A stretch of DNA of 64,000 nucleotides from Paulinella micropora (Eukaryota > Cercozoa > Imbricatea > Euglyphida), in contig BJOX01000166.1 in the NCBI GenBank assembly GCA_009731375.1, positions 519,868-583,867 on the forward strand, written 5' to 3'. Positions 41,383 through 49,854 of the stretch are shown here, in pieces. A program made the position numbers and the translations under genes. Every line of letters starts with the position of its first letter. The stretch's first letter is position 1. The notes beneath the pieces were generated by a model that did no database searches, was not told the DNA's origin, and was given only the letters and a program-made list of their open reading frames with translations.

Positions 41383-42172
41383 GATACACCTTGAGAAGAA
41401 TTGAAACTTCAAAATTGACAGGACATTCAAGCACATTGCCACTCGCATTTCTAATAACAATATCAATAGACCTTAAACTTTTTGTTGTATTAAATGGCAC
41501 ATAATCGGCAACATCGTTTGAAGATTCAAAGTAGCACTGGACTCCGTAGGGCTTATCTAAATTACATTTACCAACGACAGAGAAATTACCATTTGCTTCA
41601 ACTAAGCCAGACTGATTCAACGCACGGCTATGGACATAAACGGCCGTTTCACCGATTAGATTGACTATAGACTGCATGGTGCTACTCGCCGCCGCCGAGA
41701 TATCGGCAGTTAGTCCTATCTTGTCGCTAATCGTGCTGTTATCGTAATCAAAAGCATACGTATCACCAGTGAAAGCGAAATTCAATTTATTAACGGAGTT
41801 CAAAGTTATAACTACGGAGTTAGGGGTAATTGCTGAATTAATCGCAGTTTGAAGGGCGGTAATAAATGTATCAATGGTGTATTGATTTTCTGTTACGATT
41901 GCCGTTTTTGTAGCCGATCCAGTTGTTTTAATCAATGTGAGAGTGTTAGCATAACTCGGTATGTTTGGGAAAACGTTTGGAATAGAGATACTTTTAACGA
42001 CATAAGCACTGATTATATCAATATTACGACCAGTTGCTGGTAAATCAACGACGAAACGGCCATTGTGAGTAGAAGCGGATTTTGATTCTGTTTTATCACT
42101 TGAGGAGACGCGAAGGAGGAAATTTTTTTTCGTGCGTTTTTCATCTTCAAGATTGCTTATTGTAAAGGACAT
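41375..42172 (-). CDS. Penton-like minor capsid protein
   Basis: 265 aa, ATG 42172 with AATATATAGCA just upstream. N-terminus binds-type polar segment, then VVDLPATGRNIDIISAYVVKSISIPNVFPNI, a pattern (hydrophobic strands, ISIPN-x-FPNI) that I associate with single jelly-roll penton proteins of PLVs and virophages. The C-terminus LRSIDIVIRNASGNVLECPVNFEVSILLKVYHA reads as closing strands. Directly downstream of the MCP gene on the same strand, which is the usual PLV order. Complete frame. Confidence 0.7.
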   Translation of the reverse strand: MSFTISNLEDEKRTKKNFLLRVSSSDKTESKSASTHNGRFVVDLPATGRNIDIISAYVVKSISIPNVFPNIPSYANTLTLIKTTGSATKTAIVTENQYTIDTFITALQTAINSAITPNSVVITLNSVNKLNFAFTGDTYAFDYDNSTISDKIGLTADISAAASSTMQSIVNLIGETAVYVHSRALNQSGLVEANGNFSVVGKCNLDKPYGVQCYFESSNDVADYVPFNTTKSLRSIDIVIRNASGNVLECPVNFEVSILLKVYHA

Positions 42173-42205
42173 TGCTATATATTATAAAATATTATATTCT
42201 AATTT

Positions 42206-43651
42206 TTAATTTTTTAATTGTTTGACCACGGCACGAGATGGATAGATAGACGCGACTTTGACATATTTCAACCAAGCGGTGATGGCGCGATCTGCGTTAT
42301 AATCAGAAGCATACCGAAGAGTGACTTCCGCAGTTCGTGAGTTATTAACGGCAATGCCAGATGCTCCAATGTGGGGCGATTGGTTGAGTGTCTGGATGAT
42401 GGTAGCAAATCCTGAGTTAGATGTAAGTCCTGTTTTATCCCCAGTAGAATAATACTTACGAAAGTTTTCAAGAGAAACAGATGAAGACATGTAAGCATCG
42501 CGAATACCCATAGTCGCTTGAAGATTGTTAATATACAATTCGGCACATCCTCGTTGAACTGCCGGCAGAGTATCGGTGCTTCCTCCGATTTCCATCTTCT
42601 GTTGCGGAGCATACCAATCACCAATACGGCACTGATACTGCTTATAAGGCATTTGAGCAGTTCCAAGGTTATCAATATTAGCATTGTCAGCGAGCACGTT
42701 TTGAGTTACGATATACAAGCACTGAGCGCGAGCAACGGCCTTATTCACTTGAAGATTGAAATCATCGGAAGTGCCCGGATTAGCCTTTTGATTGTAATAT
42801 GTTTCATAAGTGTATGGAAGCCCATCCTTGCTTCCCATCTGTTCCATAACATTTCTCTGGACACCAGGCGCAAGAGAGAATGTCTCCAACATAACCACTG
42901 GATTTGATATGGTGAAAGTTAAAGCGGAACCATTAAAACCAGCAGGAATAGAAGAAGTTTTCCCATCACCACTTCCGATAATAGTCAATGCTTCCTGAGG
43001 TGGCGCAAATGTCAAACGAAGTCTCATACCACTAACCAAAGAGGGAGGAATGAGAGTTTCTTCATTAAACACTCCCGAAAAGTAATGAAGAGGAATACAA
43101 ACTTTCAAGTATTGGCCAGTCGCAACACTACCAGCAGTGGGGACATTGACAGCAAAATCAAGAACTGACTCATCAGTAGTATTAACATTAACACTGACTG
43201 ATTCTCGTTGTCCCGCCATCTGTGCCTGCCGACGATAATCAAATGGATAATGCCACGGGAGAATATTTCGCACCATCTTGTTCAAATCTTCAATTCGTTC
43301 AAGTTCGCTACCATCCTTGCTTTCCAACAAAAATCTTTCAAAAATAGCGGTTGCGGGAGTGTTCTGGAAACCAAGAGCACAAGCAACATTATCCTTTCCA
43401 TCAGTGGCTACCAACCCATCTGCTTTAATATCAAATGTTAAATAACAATTTTTTCCATAAACAAAATCAGTGCTTGCCTGTAATGTAAAAATCATTTCAG
43501 TCCCCGACGCACTGGTATAAGTCTGCTGGTCAGCGAAGTTCTTCTTAAAGATACTTCCCTGTTCAGAGAGCGCCAGACTTGCTGGCAACTCATATCTGAG
43601 GTTGTTGAGGGTCATCAACTCCTCAGTAACTTCAATCTCCTTTCTTTCCAT
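42206..43651 (-). CDS. Major capsid protein, double jelly-roll
   Basis: 481 aa, ATG 43651, complete frame. Features that match PLV/virophage-type MCPs: an N-terminal FTLQASTDFVYGKNCYLTFDI strand pair, an IFERFLLESKDGSELERIEDLNKM segment, FNEETLIPPSLVSGMRLRLTF at the end of the first jelly roll (the IPP-x-L-x-SGM word), and a second half ending in EVTLRYASDYNADRAITAWLKYVKVASIYPSRAVVK. Length lies in the usual 450-650 range. It forms trimers that build the capsid faces. First of the minus-strand morphogenesis block with penton downstream. Confidence 0.85.
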   Translation of the reverse strand: MERKEIEVTEELMTLNNLRYELPASLALSEQGSIFKKNFADQQTYTSASGTEMIFTLQASTDFVYGKNCYLTFDIKADGLVATDGKDNVACALGFQNTPATAIFERFLLESKDGSELERIEDLNKMVRNILPWHYPFDYRRQAQMAGQRESVSVNVNTTDESVLDFAVNVPTAGSVATGQYLKVCIPLHYFSGVFNEETLIPPSLVSGMRLRLTFAPPQEALTIIGSGDGKTSSIPAGFNGSALTFTISNPVVMLETFSLAPGVQRNVMEQMGSKDGLPYTYETYYNQKANPGTSDDFNLQVNKAVARAQCLYIVTQNVLADNANIDNLGTAQMPYKQYQCRIGDWYAPQQKMEIGGSTDTLPAVQRGCAELYINNLQATMGIRDAYMSSSVSLENFRKYYSTGDKTGLTSNSGFATIIQTLNQSPHIGASGIAVNNSRTAEVTLRYASDYNADRAITAWLKYVKVASIYPSRAVVKQLKN

Positions 43652-43732
43652 TTTTTTTTGTGTGGTTGTGGGATTGTAAAATTCGCAATGCTACTATACT
43701 AAAAAATAATAATAGAAATTAAAAATAATTAT

Positions 43733-44101
43733 TTATTCACCTGAAACGGATTGTTTAATAAAATCAACTGATTTTTGTATATTGTCAAGTCTCGCATCTT
43801 GTGGTGAAGTCAATTGAAACTCTCTTGCCTCAGCATTCTCAACTGCTTTCTTTAAATAAGCCAAACTGCTAACAGCAGTGTCCAAATCAACAACATCCGC
43901 ATTTTCTTTTTTATCAGAAATGTCTGTTAATGTGTTTTGAATAGTGCTCTTCTCATACGGGACAAGATCGCCAAATTCAGTTAATGGTTGATTAACTAAT
44001 GGGGCACCATGACTACTCCACAATTCAAACTGGTTTAGTTGAAACCCATCACTTTTCGGTCGGTTTGCTTCATTTATCTTCTTAATAAAGTCAATTGGCA
44101 A
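43733..44101 (-). CDS. Unknown virion-block protein
   Basis: About 122 residues from a non-ATG codon at 44101; the frame is open further up to ~44145 but without an ATG, so the start is unknown or mutated. A TATATAATAATT box lies just upstream. Mixed helical sequence (DIQKS, VSSLAYLKKAVENAEAREFQL). Between the MCP and ATPase-side genes on the same strand, so probably structural or scaffolding. Confidence 0.45.
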   Translation of the reverse strand: MPIDFIKKINEANRPKSDGFQLNQFELWSSHGAPLVNQPLTEFGDLVPYEKSTIQNTLTDISDKKENADVVDLDTAVSSLAYLKKAVENAEAREFQLTSPQDARLDNIQKSVDFIKQSVSGE

Positions 44102-44178
44102 ACGTTTTGAAGCACTTGAGTTTTTAATTATTATATAAATGCGAATATATAAATATCCGCATAATATATATTATTTTA

Positions 44179-44771
44179 TCAATTACCAATAATTATTTTT
44201 TTCATAATTTGCAAATTCTGGTGCGTAATTCTTTCCTCTTTCATTTTCTTTAAATCCGCTATGGCTTGATTTACATCAATGTCATTAGTTTTCGGCAACC
44301 TTTTCAGTTGGCGGAGTTTCCTTAGAAGCATCTTCCATTGCTTCTATTTTACTTGCTGGTGTTGTGGTAGTGTTTCGGCACGGCAACAGGAGTGGGATTG
44401 ACAGATTTGGGTAAAGATTGTTCAATCTTAAGTGCTGGAGACATCTCAATAGGTTTGGCATTTGGTTTAGGAGATGAAGTTTTTGCCGATTCTATGTCTG
44501 GTATTTTTCTTTTTAATGATTCATCTGGCATTTGGTCTAGTTGCCCACTAGAAATAGGTTGTTCATTGTTCTTACTTCCTGATTTGCTTACTTTTGGTTT
44601 TAATGGACACTTAATCTTGCCACTCTTAATATACTCTTCTATCTTCTTTACTGCTAAGTATTCGGGCGATCCCTTACGAATTGTTACGAATTTTCCTTGC
44701 GCATTTTGTTTATACCAAATAGCGATTGCTTGTTGATAGCAAGTCTTGTATAATTTAGTTGATTCCGTCAT
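44179..44771 (-). pseudogene. Lys/Pro/Ser-rich protein, frameshifted twice
   Basis: ATG 44771 after TATATGAC. The N-terminal 50 residues form a compact domain (TESTKLYKTCYQQAIAIWYKQNAQGKFVTIRKGSPEYLAVKKIEEYI), then a low-complexity Lys/Pro/Ser tail. The frame stops at 44349; coding-like sequence continues in other frames (EAMEDASKETPPTEK, then NQAIADLKKMKEER) to a stop at 44179. Two short indels are needed. Role unknown; position suggests a virion or DNA-binding protein. Confidence 0.45.
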
Positions 44772-44816
44772 GTCATATATTATGGCGAAAAAAAAAAACC
44801 ATTTAATTTAATTTTT

Positions 44817-45945
44817 TTACAGGTTTGTCATATCTCTATCCTTATTTAATCGTAATATAGTAGAGAAATTCTTTCTAAANNNNNNNNNNNNNNNNNNNNN
44901 NNNNNNNNNNNNNNNNNNNNNNNNNNNNNNNNNNNNNNNNNNNNNNNNNNNNNNNNNNNNNNNNNNNNNNNNNNNNNNNNNNNNNNNNNNNNNNNNNNNN
45001 NNNNNNNNNNNNNNNNNNNNNNNNNNNNNNNNNNNNNNNNNNNNNNNNNNNNNNNNNNNNNNNNNNNNNNNNNNNNNNNNNNNNNNNNNNNNNNNNNNNN
45101 NNNNNNNNNNNNNNNNNNNNNNNNNNNNNNNNNNNNNNNNNNNNNNNNNNNNNNNNNNNNNNNNNNNNNNNNNNNNNNNNNNNNNNNNNNNNNNNNNNNN
45201 NNNNNNNNNNNNNNNNNNNNNNNNNNNNNNNNNNNNNNNNNNNNNNNNNNNNNNNNNNNNNNNNNNNNNNNNNNNNNNNNNNNNNNNNNNNNNNNNNNNN
45301 NNNNNNNNNNNNNNNNNNNNNNNNNNNNNNNNNNNNNNNNNNNNNNNNNNNNNNNNNNNNNNNNNNNNNNNNNNNNNNNNNNNNNNNNNNNNNNNNNNNN
45401 NNNNNNNNNNNNNNNNNNNNNNNNNNNNNNNNNNNNNNNNNNNNNNNNNNNNNNNNNNNNNNNNNNNNNNNNNNNNNNNNNNNNNNNNNNNNNNNNNNNN
45501 NNNNNNNNNNNNNNNNNNNNNNNNNNNNNNNNNNNNNNNNNNNNNNNNNNNNNNNNNNNNNNNNNNNNNNNNNNNNNNNNNNNNNNNNNNNNNNNNNNNN
45601 NNNNNNNNNNNNNNNNNNNNNNNNNNNNNNNAGTAGATTACAAATCATAACTGATTTACCTCCGCCAGTGCTTGCACATATAACCATAGTTCCCATTGCT
45701 GGCAATATTCCTTCTTTTTGAATAGGGAGCAATTCAATACCATCTCTTTGTGTTTTAATTGGTTGTATTTCCAAGTCATTCTTAAATTTTGGCGGTTTTT
45801 TGGTATCTAACTCTGTTATTACTGGCCTGTCAATGGTAAATTCCTCGTGTGCTTTTTCTATATTGGTTTTCTCCAGATTCTGCTTCAAAAGTGTTTTTCG
45901 TGGCAACTTGTTTGCTATTAATCCTTTACATATAGATTTAGGCAT
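44817..45945 (-). CDS. FtsK/HerA-type genome-packaging ATPase (central part in gap)
   Basis: ATG 45945. The first 104 residues are visible and contain MVICASTGGGKSVMICNL, a Walker A P-loop preceded by a hydrophobic strand, as in the A32/HerA-like packaging ATPases of PLVs, Polintons and NCLDV. The rest lies in a 752-base N gap (44880-45631); a short C-terminus (RLNKDRDMTNL) with stop at 44817 follows. It would pump the genome into the capsid. Upstream Lys/Ile-rich N-terminal extension is unremarkable. Confidence 0.75.
44880..45631. other. Assembly gap (752 N)
   Basis: Removes most of the packaging ATPase, including Walker B and the arginine finger. Confidence 0.95.
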
Positions 45946-46918
45946 GTTTCACTATATTATGGGTTTTGAAAATAGTTTGGATTATATCTATAATTATCAT
46001 ATTCGGCACCAAATGGTTGGGGTGGTGAAGCATAATTATAGAAGGAGAGTAAGGACTACCGAAAGCATAATTACTTGGAGGATTGACGAGCGGTTTAAAA
46101 TCCTTTCTTTCTGGACGAGTTTGAACTTGTCGCGGGATTTCAGCAGGGAAGTTTCTAGTTAGTTTTCGTTTCATTTTTGGAAACTCTCTTTTGTCTTTCA
46201 TTCTTGTCTGGATGACTGCTCTATTGTATCTATTCAACATAAAGTGATTATTTGTGTTGCCATAACGTGTGTTATCTAGCGATTCAAAATCATTCTTGGT
46301 GTCTAGCATGCGATCGCGTCTTAGTTCGTTGCCTTTAATAAGTGGGTTTGTTTGTGAAGTGCCGATACCTCCATTTTGGTCGCTTGGCATTAGAAAACGA
46401 ATAAGTGCTAACATATCTTCTCTTTCATCGGCGGGAGATTTCCCCATAAGTTTATCAACCAATTTATCAATGCTTCTCATGCTATCAACCATGGCTTGAT
46501 TTGGTGTTATTGCTGGATCTGGGTCTTCTTTTAAATCATTCTGTGGCGGTTGAACAGGTTCCTCTACGAATGCTGTTGTCTGTGGTGCTGGTATTGGTTT
46601 TGGTTCAGGTGTTGGCTGAGGTTGCGGTGGCATGGTTTGTGGTGCTGGTGGCATGGTTTGCGGTGGCATGGTTTGTGGTGCTGGTGGCATAGTTTGCGGT
46701 GCTGGTGTTGGTATTGGTATTTGTTTTCTTGGCACGCTCGCATCCCTCAATTCTAAATCTTCTAATTGCTTCATTTGGTCTGGTGTCAATTTACCCCTCA
46801 CTTCTTCGTAAATTCTCTTATCCAAAATATCGTCCGCATCTGCTACGTCTGATATACTAGCACCTTGATTTAGTGTTTGTTTTGATGGCCTCTTCCCATC
46901 CAACTTTTGGATCGTCAT
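45938..46918 (-). CDS. Proline-rich protein with APQTMPP repeats
   Basis: 326 residues from ATG 46918. About residues 65-120 hold a Pro-rich tract with PAPQTMPP repeated four times, followed by an acidic helical part and a C-terminus rich in Arg, Asn and Tyr. Near 46040 the annotated frame becomes Ile/His-rich while an alternative frame ends in YNYASPPQPFGAE...YFQNP at ~45957, which looks more natural, so a one-base shift is likely. Overlaps the next upstream ORF by 62 bp. Probably a structural linker protein. Confidence 0.5.
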   Translation of the reverse strand: MTIQKLDGKRPSKQTLNQGASISDVADADDILDKRIYEEVRGKLTPDQMKQLEDLELRDASVPRKQIPIPTPAPQTMPPAPQTMPPQTMPPAPQTMPPQPQPTPEPKPIPAPQTTAFVEEPVQPPQNDLKEDPDPAITPNQAMVDSMRSIDKLVDKLMGKSPADEREDMLALIRFLMPSDQNGGIGTSQTNPLIKGNELRRDRMLDTKNDFESLDNTRYGNTNNHFMLNRYNRAVIQTRMKDKREFPKMKRKLTRNFPAEIPRQVQTRPERKDFKPLVNPPSNYAFGSPYSPSIIMLHHPNHLVPNMIIIDIIQTIFKTHNIVKHA

Positions 46919-47528
46919 AATTGGAAAGTTTAATTTTCTTTCCAGTTTTCGCTCTCAACGATTTAACAAATCCCTTTAAATGCCTCGTTTGGGCGCCTTT
47001 ATCATCAAGTATGAGCAAGTTATTGCCCAGTCCAATAGTATCTGCTACTACCATATTGTCTGAGTATGCGATCGGGACTTCAATACTAAGATTTATATCT
47101 TTTTCTATATTTGGTGGAATATCTTTTGTGCTCTGTGTATTTATTTTTTCTATAAAATTATTAATTGTAGTTTCATTTGCTGGTGCGATAAGAGAATATC
47201 CTTTCACACCATCGGCTTTTTCTTGTGATTTAACCATTTGATTAAACGAATTTACTAAGTTTTCACATTGTTTGCTGAATGTAGCAGGATTGGCTATTTT
47301 ATTTACTTTAAAGTTAGTGTCTTTATCAAAACTGCCCACATTATTCATAACCCCAATCATAGAATTTAATGTTCGGTCTACATTGTGTATAAAAGCATTG
47401 TATTTCGCATCTGGAGGTGTTAATTTAATAATTTTCCAGAATTTCATCGCGTCCAAATATGATACTCCACTGCGGACTCTCCCTTGTGCTTGTAATGCCA
47501 TTTTAGATATATCTGCTTTTGAGAGCAT
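46857..47528 (-). CDS. Unknown virion-block protein (possible C-terminal part of a larger ORF)
   Basis: 223 residues, first ATG at 47528 (LSKADISKMALQAQGRVRSGV). Helical N-terminal half; second half with IEVPIAYSDNMVVADTIGLGNNLLILDDKGAQTRHLKGFVKSL. No catalytic motif. The upstream ORF overlaps it by 85 bp in another frame; at an A4 run near 47565 a single-base shift would join the two. Therefore possibly the C-terminus of the PLA2-like protein. Confidence 0.45.
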   Translation of the reverse strand: MLSKADISKMALQAQGRVRSGVSYLDAMKFWKIIKLTPPDAKYNAFIHNVDRTLNSMIGVMNNVGSFDKDTNFKVNKIANPATFSKQCENLVNSFNQMVKSQEKADGVKGYSLIAPANETTINNFIEKINTQSTKDIPPNIEKDINLSIEVPIAYSDNMVVADTIGLGNNLLILDDKGAQTRHLKGFVKSLRAKTGKKIKLSNYDDPKVGWEEAIKTNTKSRC

Positions 47529-48562
47529 TGAATTGTAATTGTCAGAAATAGTTTTAGCAATTCTTCACTCGCCAATCCATTACTCGTTAGATAATCGCTC
47601 ATATTGGTAATTCTTTCAAAGTATCGTTGGTCGGCGAAGTTTTGGACATTTTTATCACCAGTAGCATACAAGAAATCATGTTCAAAAGCAACTAAGTCCA
47701 AAGCATCTGCTGGTAGAATGTAAGGAAATTTGCCACGAGTTCTATCTTCTAATTGAAGACGGCTTTCCACTCGTGTGCCCCCACGATTATAATTACTTCC
47801 CTCGGTATGAATTCGTTCTTCTTCCAACTTAATGAGAGCATCTGGTTGAGCAGACCATATGTAATAGACGTGCGTTAGAAATGCACCAAAAGCAGTCCAG
47901 ATCGCACCTTTAACACCTTCTTTAAATGTTCGCCATGCCATCATTGTTGATACTCGTAAGCCTACTCTTCTTAACATATCCTTCAACACATAATCACCCA
48001 TTCTCTGTTGTCCCAACGCAATTAAGCGAGGGTTAGCAGGAGGCAACCCTGCTGGGGCTTCATGATTTGCAAGTTCAAGTAACAATCCCGCGAAAGCATC
48101 AGCGTTGGGCTCACCCATCAATGCAATATTTGTATTACGAATTCGTGGATGATTAGCGGTAATAGTTAATAAGCGACTACATACCAATCTGTCCGCACCA
48201 TAAAGGCCAAGCCTTATAGCAGTATTCAGCGTTCTACTTAATCTAGGGGTCATAATTATATCTTGAATACTTTCAACAATTGCATCTACAAGTCTTGCCG
48301 TATCTCTCTGATTACCTGTTAATCTTGGCACAAGTGTTTTGTGTTCCTCCCCTATCTGTGCTTCAAGCAAAGCATTCTCTGGGTTTTTCTGTTCATATTC
48401 TAATTTGTTTTGTTCCCATTCTTTGTTGTCCTGTGCCTGCCATTTTTTGTTTTCTCTCTTCGCCGCCCTCCTTATTTCATTTTTGCCTTTTTCCAATAAA
48501 TGCGTTAGCCCATTACGGGTGAGTTTAACAAGTGATTTTTTTCTTCTTCCATATATCCCCAA
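47444..48562 (-). CDS. Phospholipase-A2-like virion protein
   Basis: 372 residues. After a basic N-terminus and helical middle comes a block at ~278-316: GKFPYILPADALDLVAFEHDFLYA...NFADQRYF. The HD-x2-Y dyad (H295, D296, Y299) and AD-Q-R-(Y/F) match the PLA2 domain of parvovirus VP1 type, which opens endosomal membranes for incoming particles. The glycine-rich calcium loop (YxGxG) is not evident (YILPAD instead), so activity is uncertain. Hydrophobic stretch near 215-235 (GAIWTAFGAFLTHVYYIW). Both ends overlap neighbouring ORFs in other frames at A-runs. Confidence 0.6.
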   Translation of the reverse strand: MGIYGRRKKSLVKLTRNGLTHLLEKGKNEIRRAAKRENKKWQAQDNKEWEQNKLEYEQKNPENALLEAQIGEEHKTLVPRLTGNQRDTARLVDAIVESIQDIIMTPRLSRTLNTAIRLGLYGADRLVCSRLLTITANHPRIRNTNIALMGEPNADAFAGLLLELANHEAPAGLPPANPRLIALGQQRMGDYVLKDMLRRVGLRVSTMMAWRTFKEGVKGAIWTAFGAFLTHVYYIWSAQPDALIKLEEERIHTEGSNYNRGGTRVESRLQLEDRTRGKFPYILPADALDLVAFEHDFLYATGDKNVQNFADQRYFERITNMSDYLTSNGLASEELLKLFLTITIQCSQKQIYLKWHYKHKGESAVEYHIWTR

Positions 48563-48989
48563 CGACTTGTTAATTGCTCTATATCTCTATTCATTTGTTC
48601 AATATCTCTATTCATAAACTCAATATTCCACCTATCAATACCACTTGCTTCAATAGCAAGTCTATTTACTTGTTCTTCTATGGAAGCATTACCAAATTTT
48701 GCTTCAAATTCTTCAATGTCCATTTCATTTCTGAGATGTTCCATTAATTGATTCAAATTCATTTTGTAGTATTTTTTTGATTTTAAATTCTGGTTCAATG
48801 TTTTAATCTTGTCCTTTAATTTTTCTATTGTTGGATTGTCGGGCGCATCATCAAAATCAATAGCATCTTGTATTCTATCTGCCCTCTTTAATTCATGGGC
48901 CCTTGCTGTAATAAACTCAGTGGGCTGACCCTTATGTTCTCTTTTGACCCGATTGTAATATTCAAACCATTTTTTTCTTGAAATGGCAT
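48505..48989 (-). CDS. N-terminal helical protein (possible start of the PLA2-like ORF)
   Basis: Open minus-strand frame with charged helical sequence (KWFEYYNRVKREHKG, IEKLKDKIKTLNQNLK, NRDIEQMNRDIEQL). The likely ATG at 48989 is in a neighbouring frame, separated by an A7 run; the stop at 48505 follows another A7 run (GYMEEEKNH), after which the PLA2-like ORF continues the same region. TTATATAATAGCGG in the 24-bp intergenic space is shared with the divergent + gene at 49013. Confidence 0.45.
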
Positions 48990-49001
48990 TTTTATATCCG
49001 C

Positions 49002-49012
49002 TATTATATAAG
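49002..49012. promoter_or_regulatory. TATA-type box between divergent viral genes
   Basis: TATTATATAAG ends one base before the + strand ATG at 49013 and lies 13 bp from the minus start at 48989. Similar boxes stand right before other viral ATGs (54993-55003, 57510-57516, 59606-59614, 59882-59888). Confidence 0.5.
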
Positions 49013-49234
49013 ATGGAAAATAAAAAAGAAAAAAGCAAAGACGAGCAACAACTTGAAGAGTTGGAAAAACTTGGAAAGGAAATTGACCAAATCCGCATCA
49101 CTCAGAACTTAGTGAATAGAAACCCCAACATTTTTAGAAAACCTGAAAATATCCTTTACCGCTTACCGCTATCAGATAAGCAACGAGAAGCGATTTATAA
49201 TAATATAATTAAAGAAGAAGGTAAAGCGGATTAA
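49013..49234 (+). CDS. Small charged helical protein
   Basis: 73 aa, ATG at 49013. Glu/Lys-rich coiled-coil-like N-terminal half (DEQQLEELEKLGKEIDQI), then NIFRKPENILYRLPLSDKQREAI. No known family. Divergent from the virion block, followed after 4 bp by the Cys-rich gene. Confidence 0.55.
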   Translation: MENKKEKSKDEQQLEELEKLGKEIDQIRITQNLVNRNPNIFRKPENILYRLPLSDKQREAIYNNIIKEEGKAD

Positions 49235-49238
49235 ATAT

Positions 49239-49496
49239 ATGTTGTTAATATTGCTATTTGTGTTATCTAGATTTGCTATGTCGCGGACTGCCTGCGACTT
49301 TTACTCGCGATACTCAGAAAAAAAGAATGAATCGTGTGCTTATTGTATAAAGCAAGGGGTAGATACTGGGTTTAAGTGTGTTTTCATAAATAACGGAAAT
49401 AATATGTGTCGTAGTTTTGATGAGGCACTGCCTTTGATGTGTGTTGGCGATAATAGATGGTATATGACGCATATATATGAATGTGGTAATTTGTGA
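49239..49496 (+). CDS. Small secreted-type Cys-rich protein
   Basis: 85 aa, ATG 49239. The first ~14 residues (MLLILLFVLSRFAM) look like a signal peptide; the rest has seven cysteines (19, 33, 36, 47, 57, 68, 81), as in disulfide-bonded extracellular or virion-surface modules. Closely linked to the preceding small gene. Function unknown; no toxin signature seen. Confidence 0.5.
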   Translation: MLLILLFVLSRFAMSRTACDFYSRYSEKKNESCAYCIKQGVDTGFKCVFINNGNNMCRSFDEALPLMCVGDNRWYMTHIYECGNL

Positions 49497-49497
49497 T

Positions 49498-49854
49498 TTA
49501 CTTCTTACCACCTCCAGAACTTGGTGAAGGAAGGCATATCCCGATTAATAGTGTTAGGATTCCAACATAAGTATTAGCAACCTCGCATGGTAAGTTCTTC
49601 TCAGATAGCCTCACTATACAAAGGGCTATAATGGCAACGATGATACCCATTTGAAATAAGTATTTAATCATTCTGCTGTCGGTTTTCTTATTTGACATAC
49701 AGCAATTCCATTCGTTCTCAATTTCATTGTCAATTTTTTTCTCTTCTGTCTTTAGTTCAATATCCAAAACGCGAGAATTTAATTCTGGAGTTAGTTCGCC
49801 ATCCATATCCATAATAGGTGGTGGTCTGTGAAGTCTGGTTGTATTATTTGACAT
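49498..49854 (-). CDS. Small membrane protein with two transmembrane segments
   Basis: 118 aa from ATG 49854, overlapping the end of the fibre gene by 11 bp. N-terminal acidic cytosolic-type part (ELKTEEKKIDNEIENEW, CC pair), then two hydrophobic segments (YLFQMGIIVAIIALCIV and YVGILTLLIGICL) and a short PSPSSGGGKK tail. Holin-like or virion-membrane roles are both possible. Confidence 0.55.
   Translation of the reverse strand: MSNNTTRLHRPPPIMDMDGELTPELNSRVLDIELKTEEKKIDNEIENEWNCCMSNKKTDSRMIKYLFQMGIIVAIIALCIVRLSEKNLPCEVANTYVGILTLLIGICLPSPSSGGGKK

Noticed and set aside
48998-49101. N-terminal extension of the minus-strand ORF at 48505
   Set aside because: It is antisense to the + strand gene at 49013 and is low-complexity Ser/Phe; the TATA box and an ATG at 48989 give a better start.
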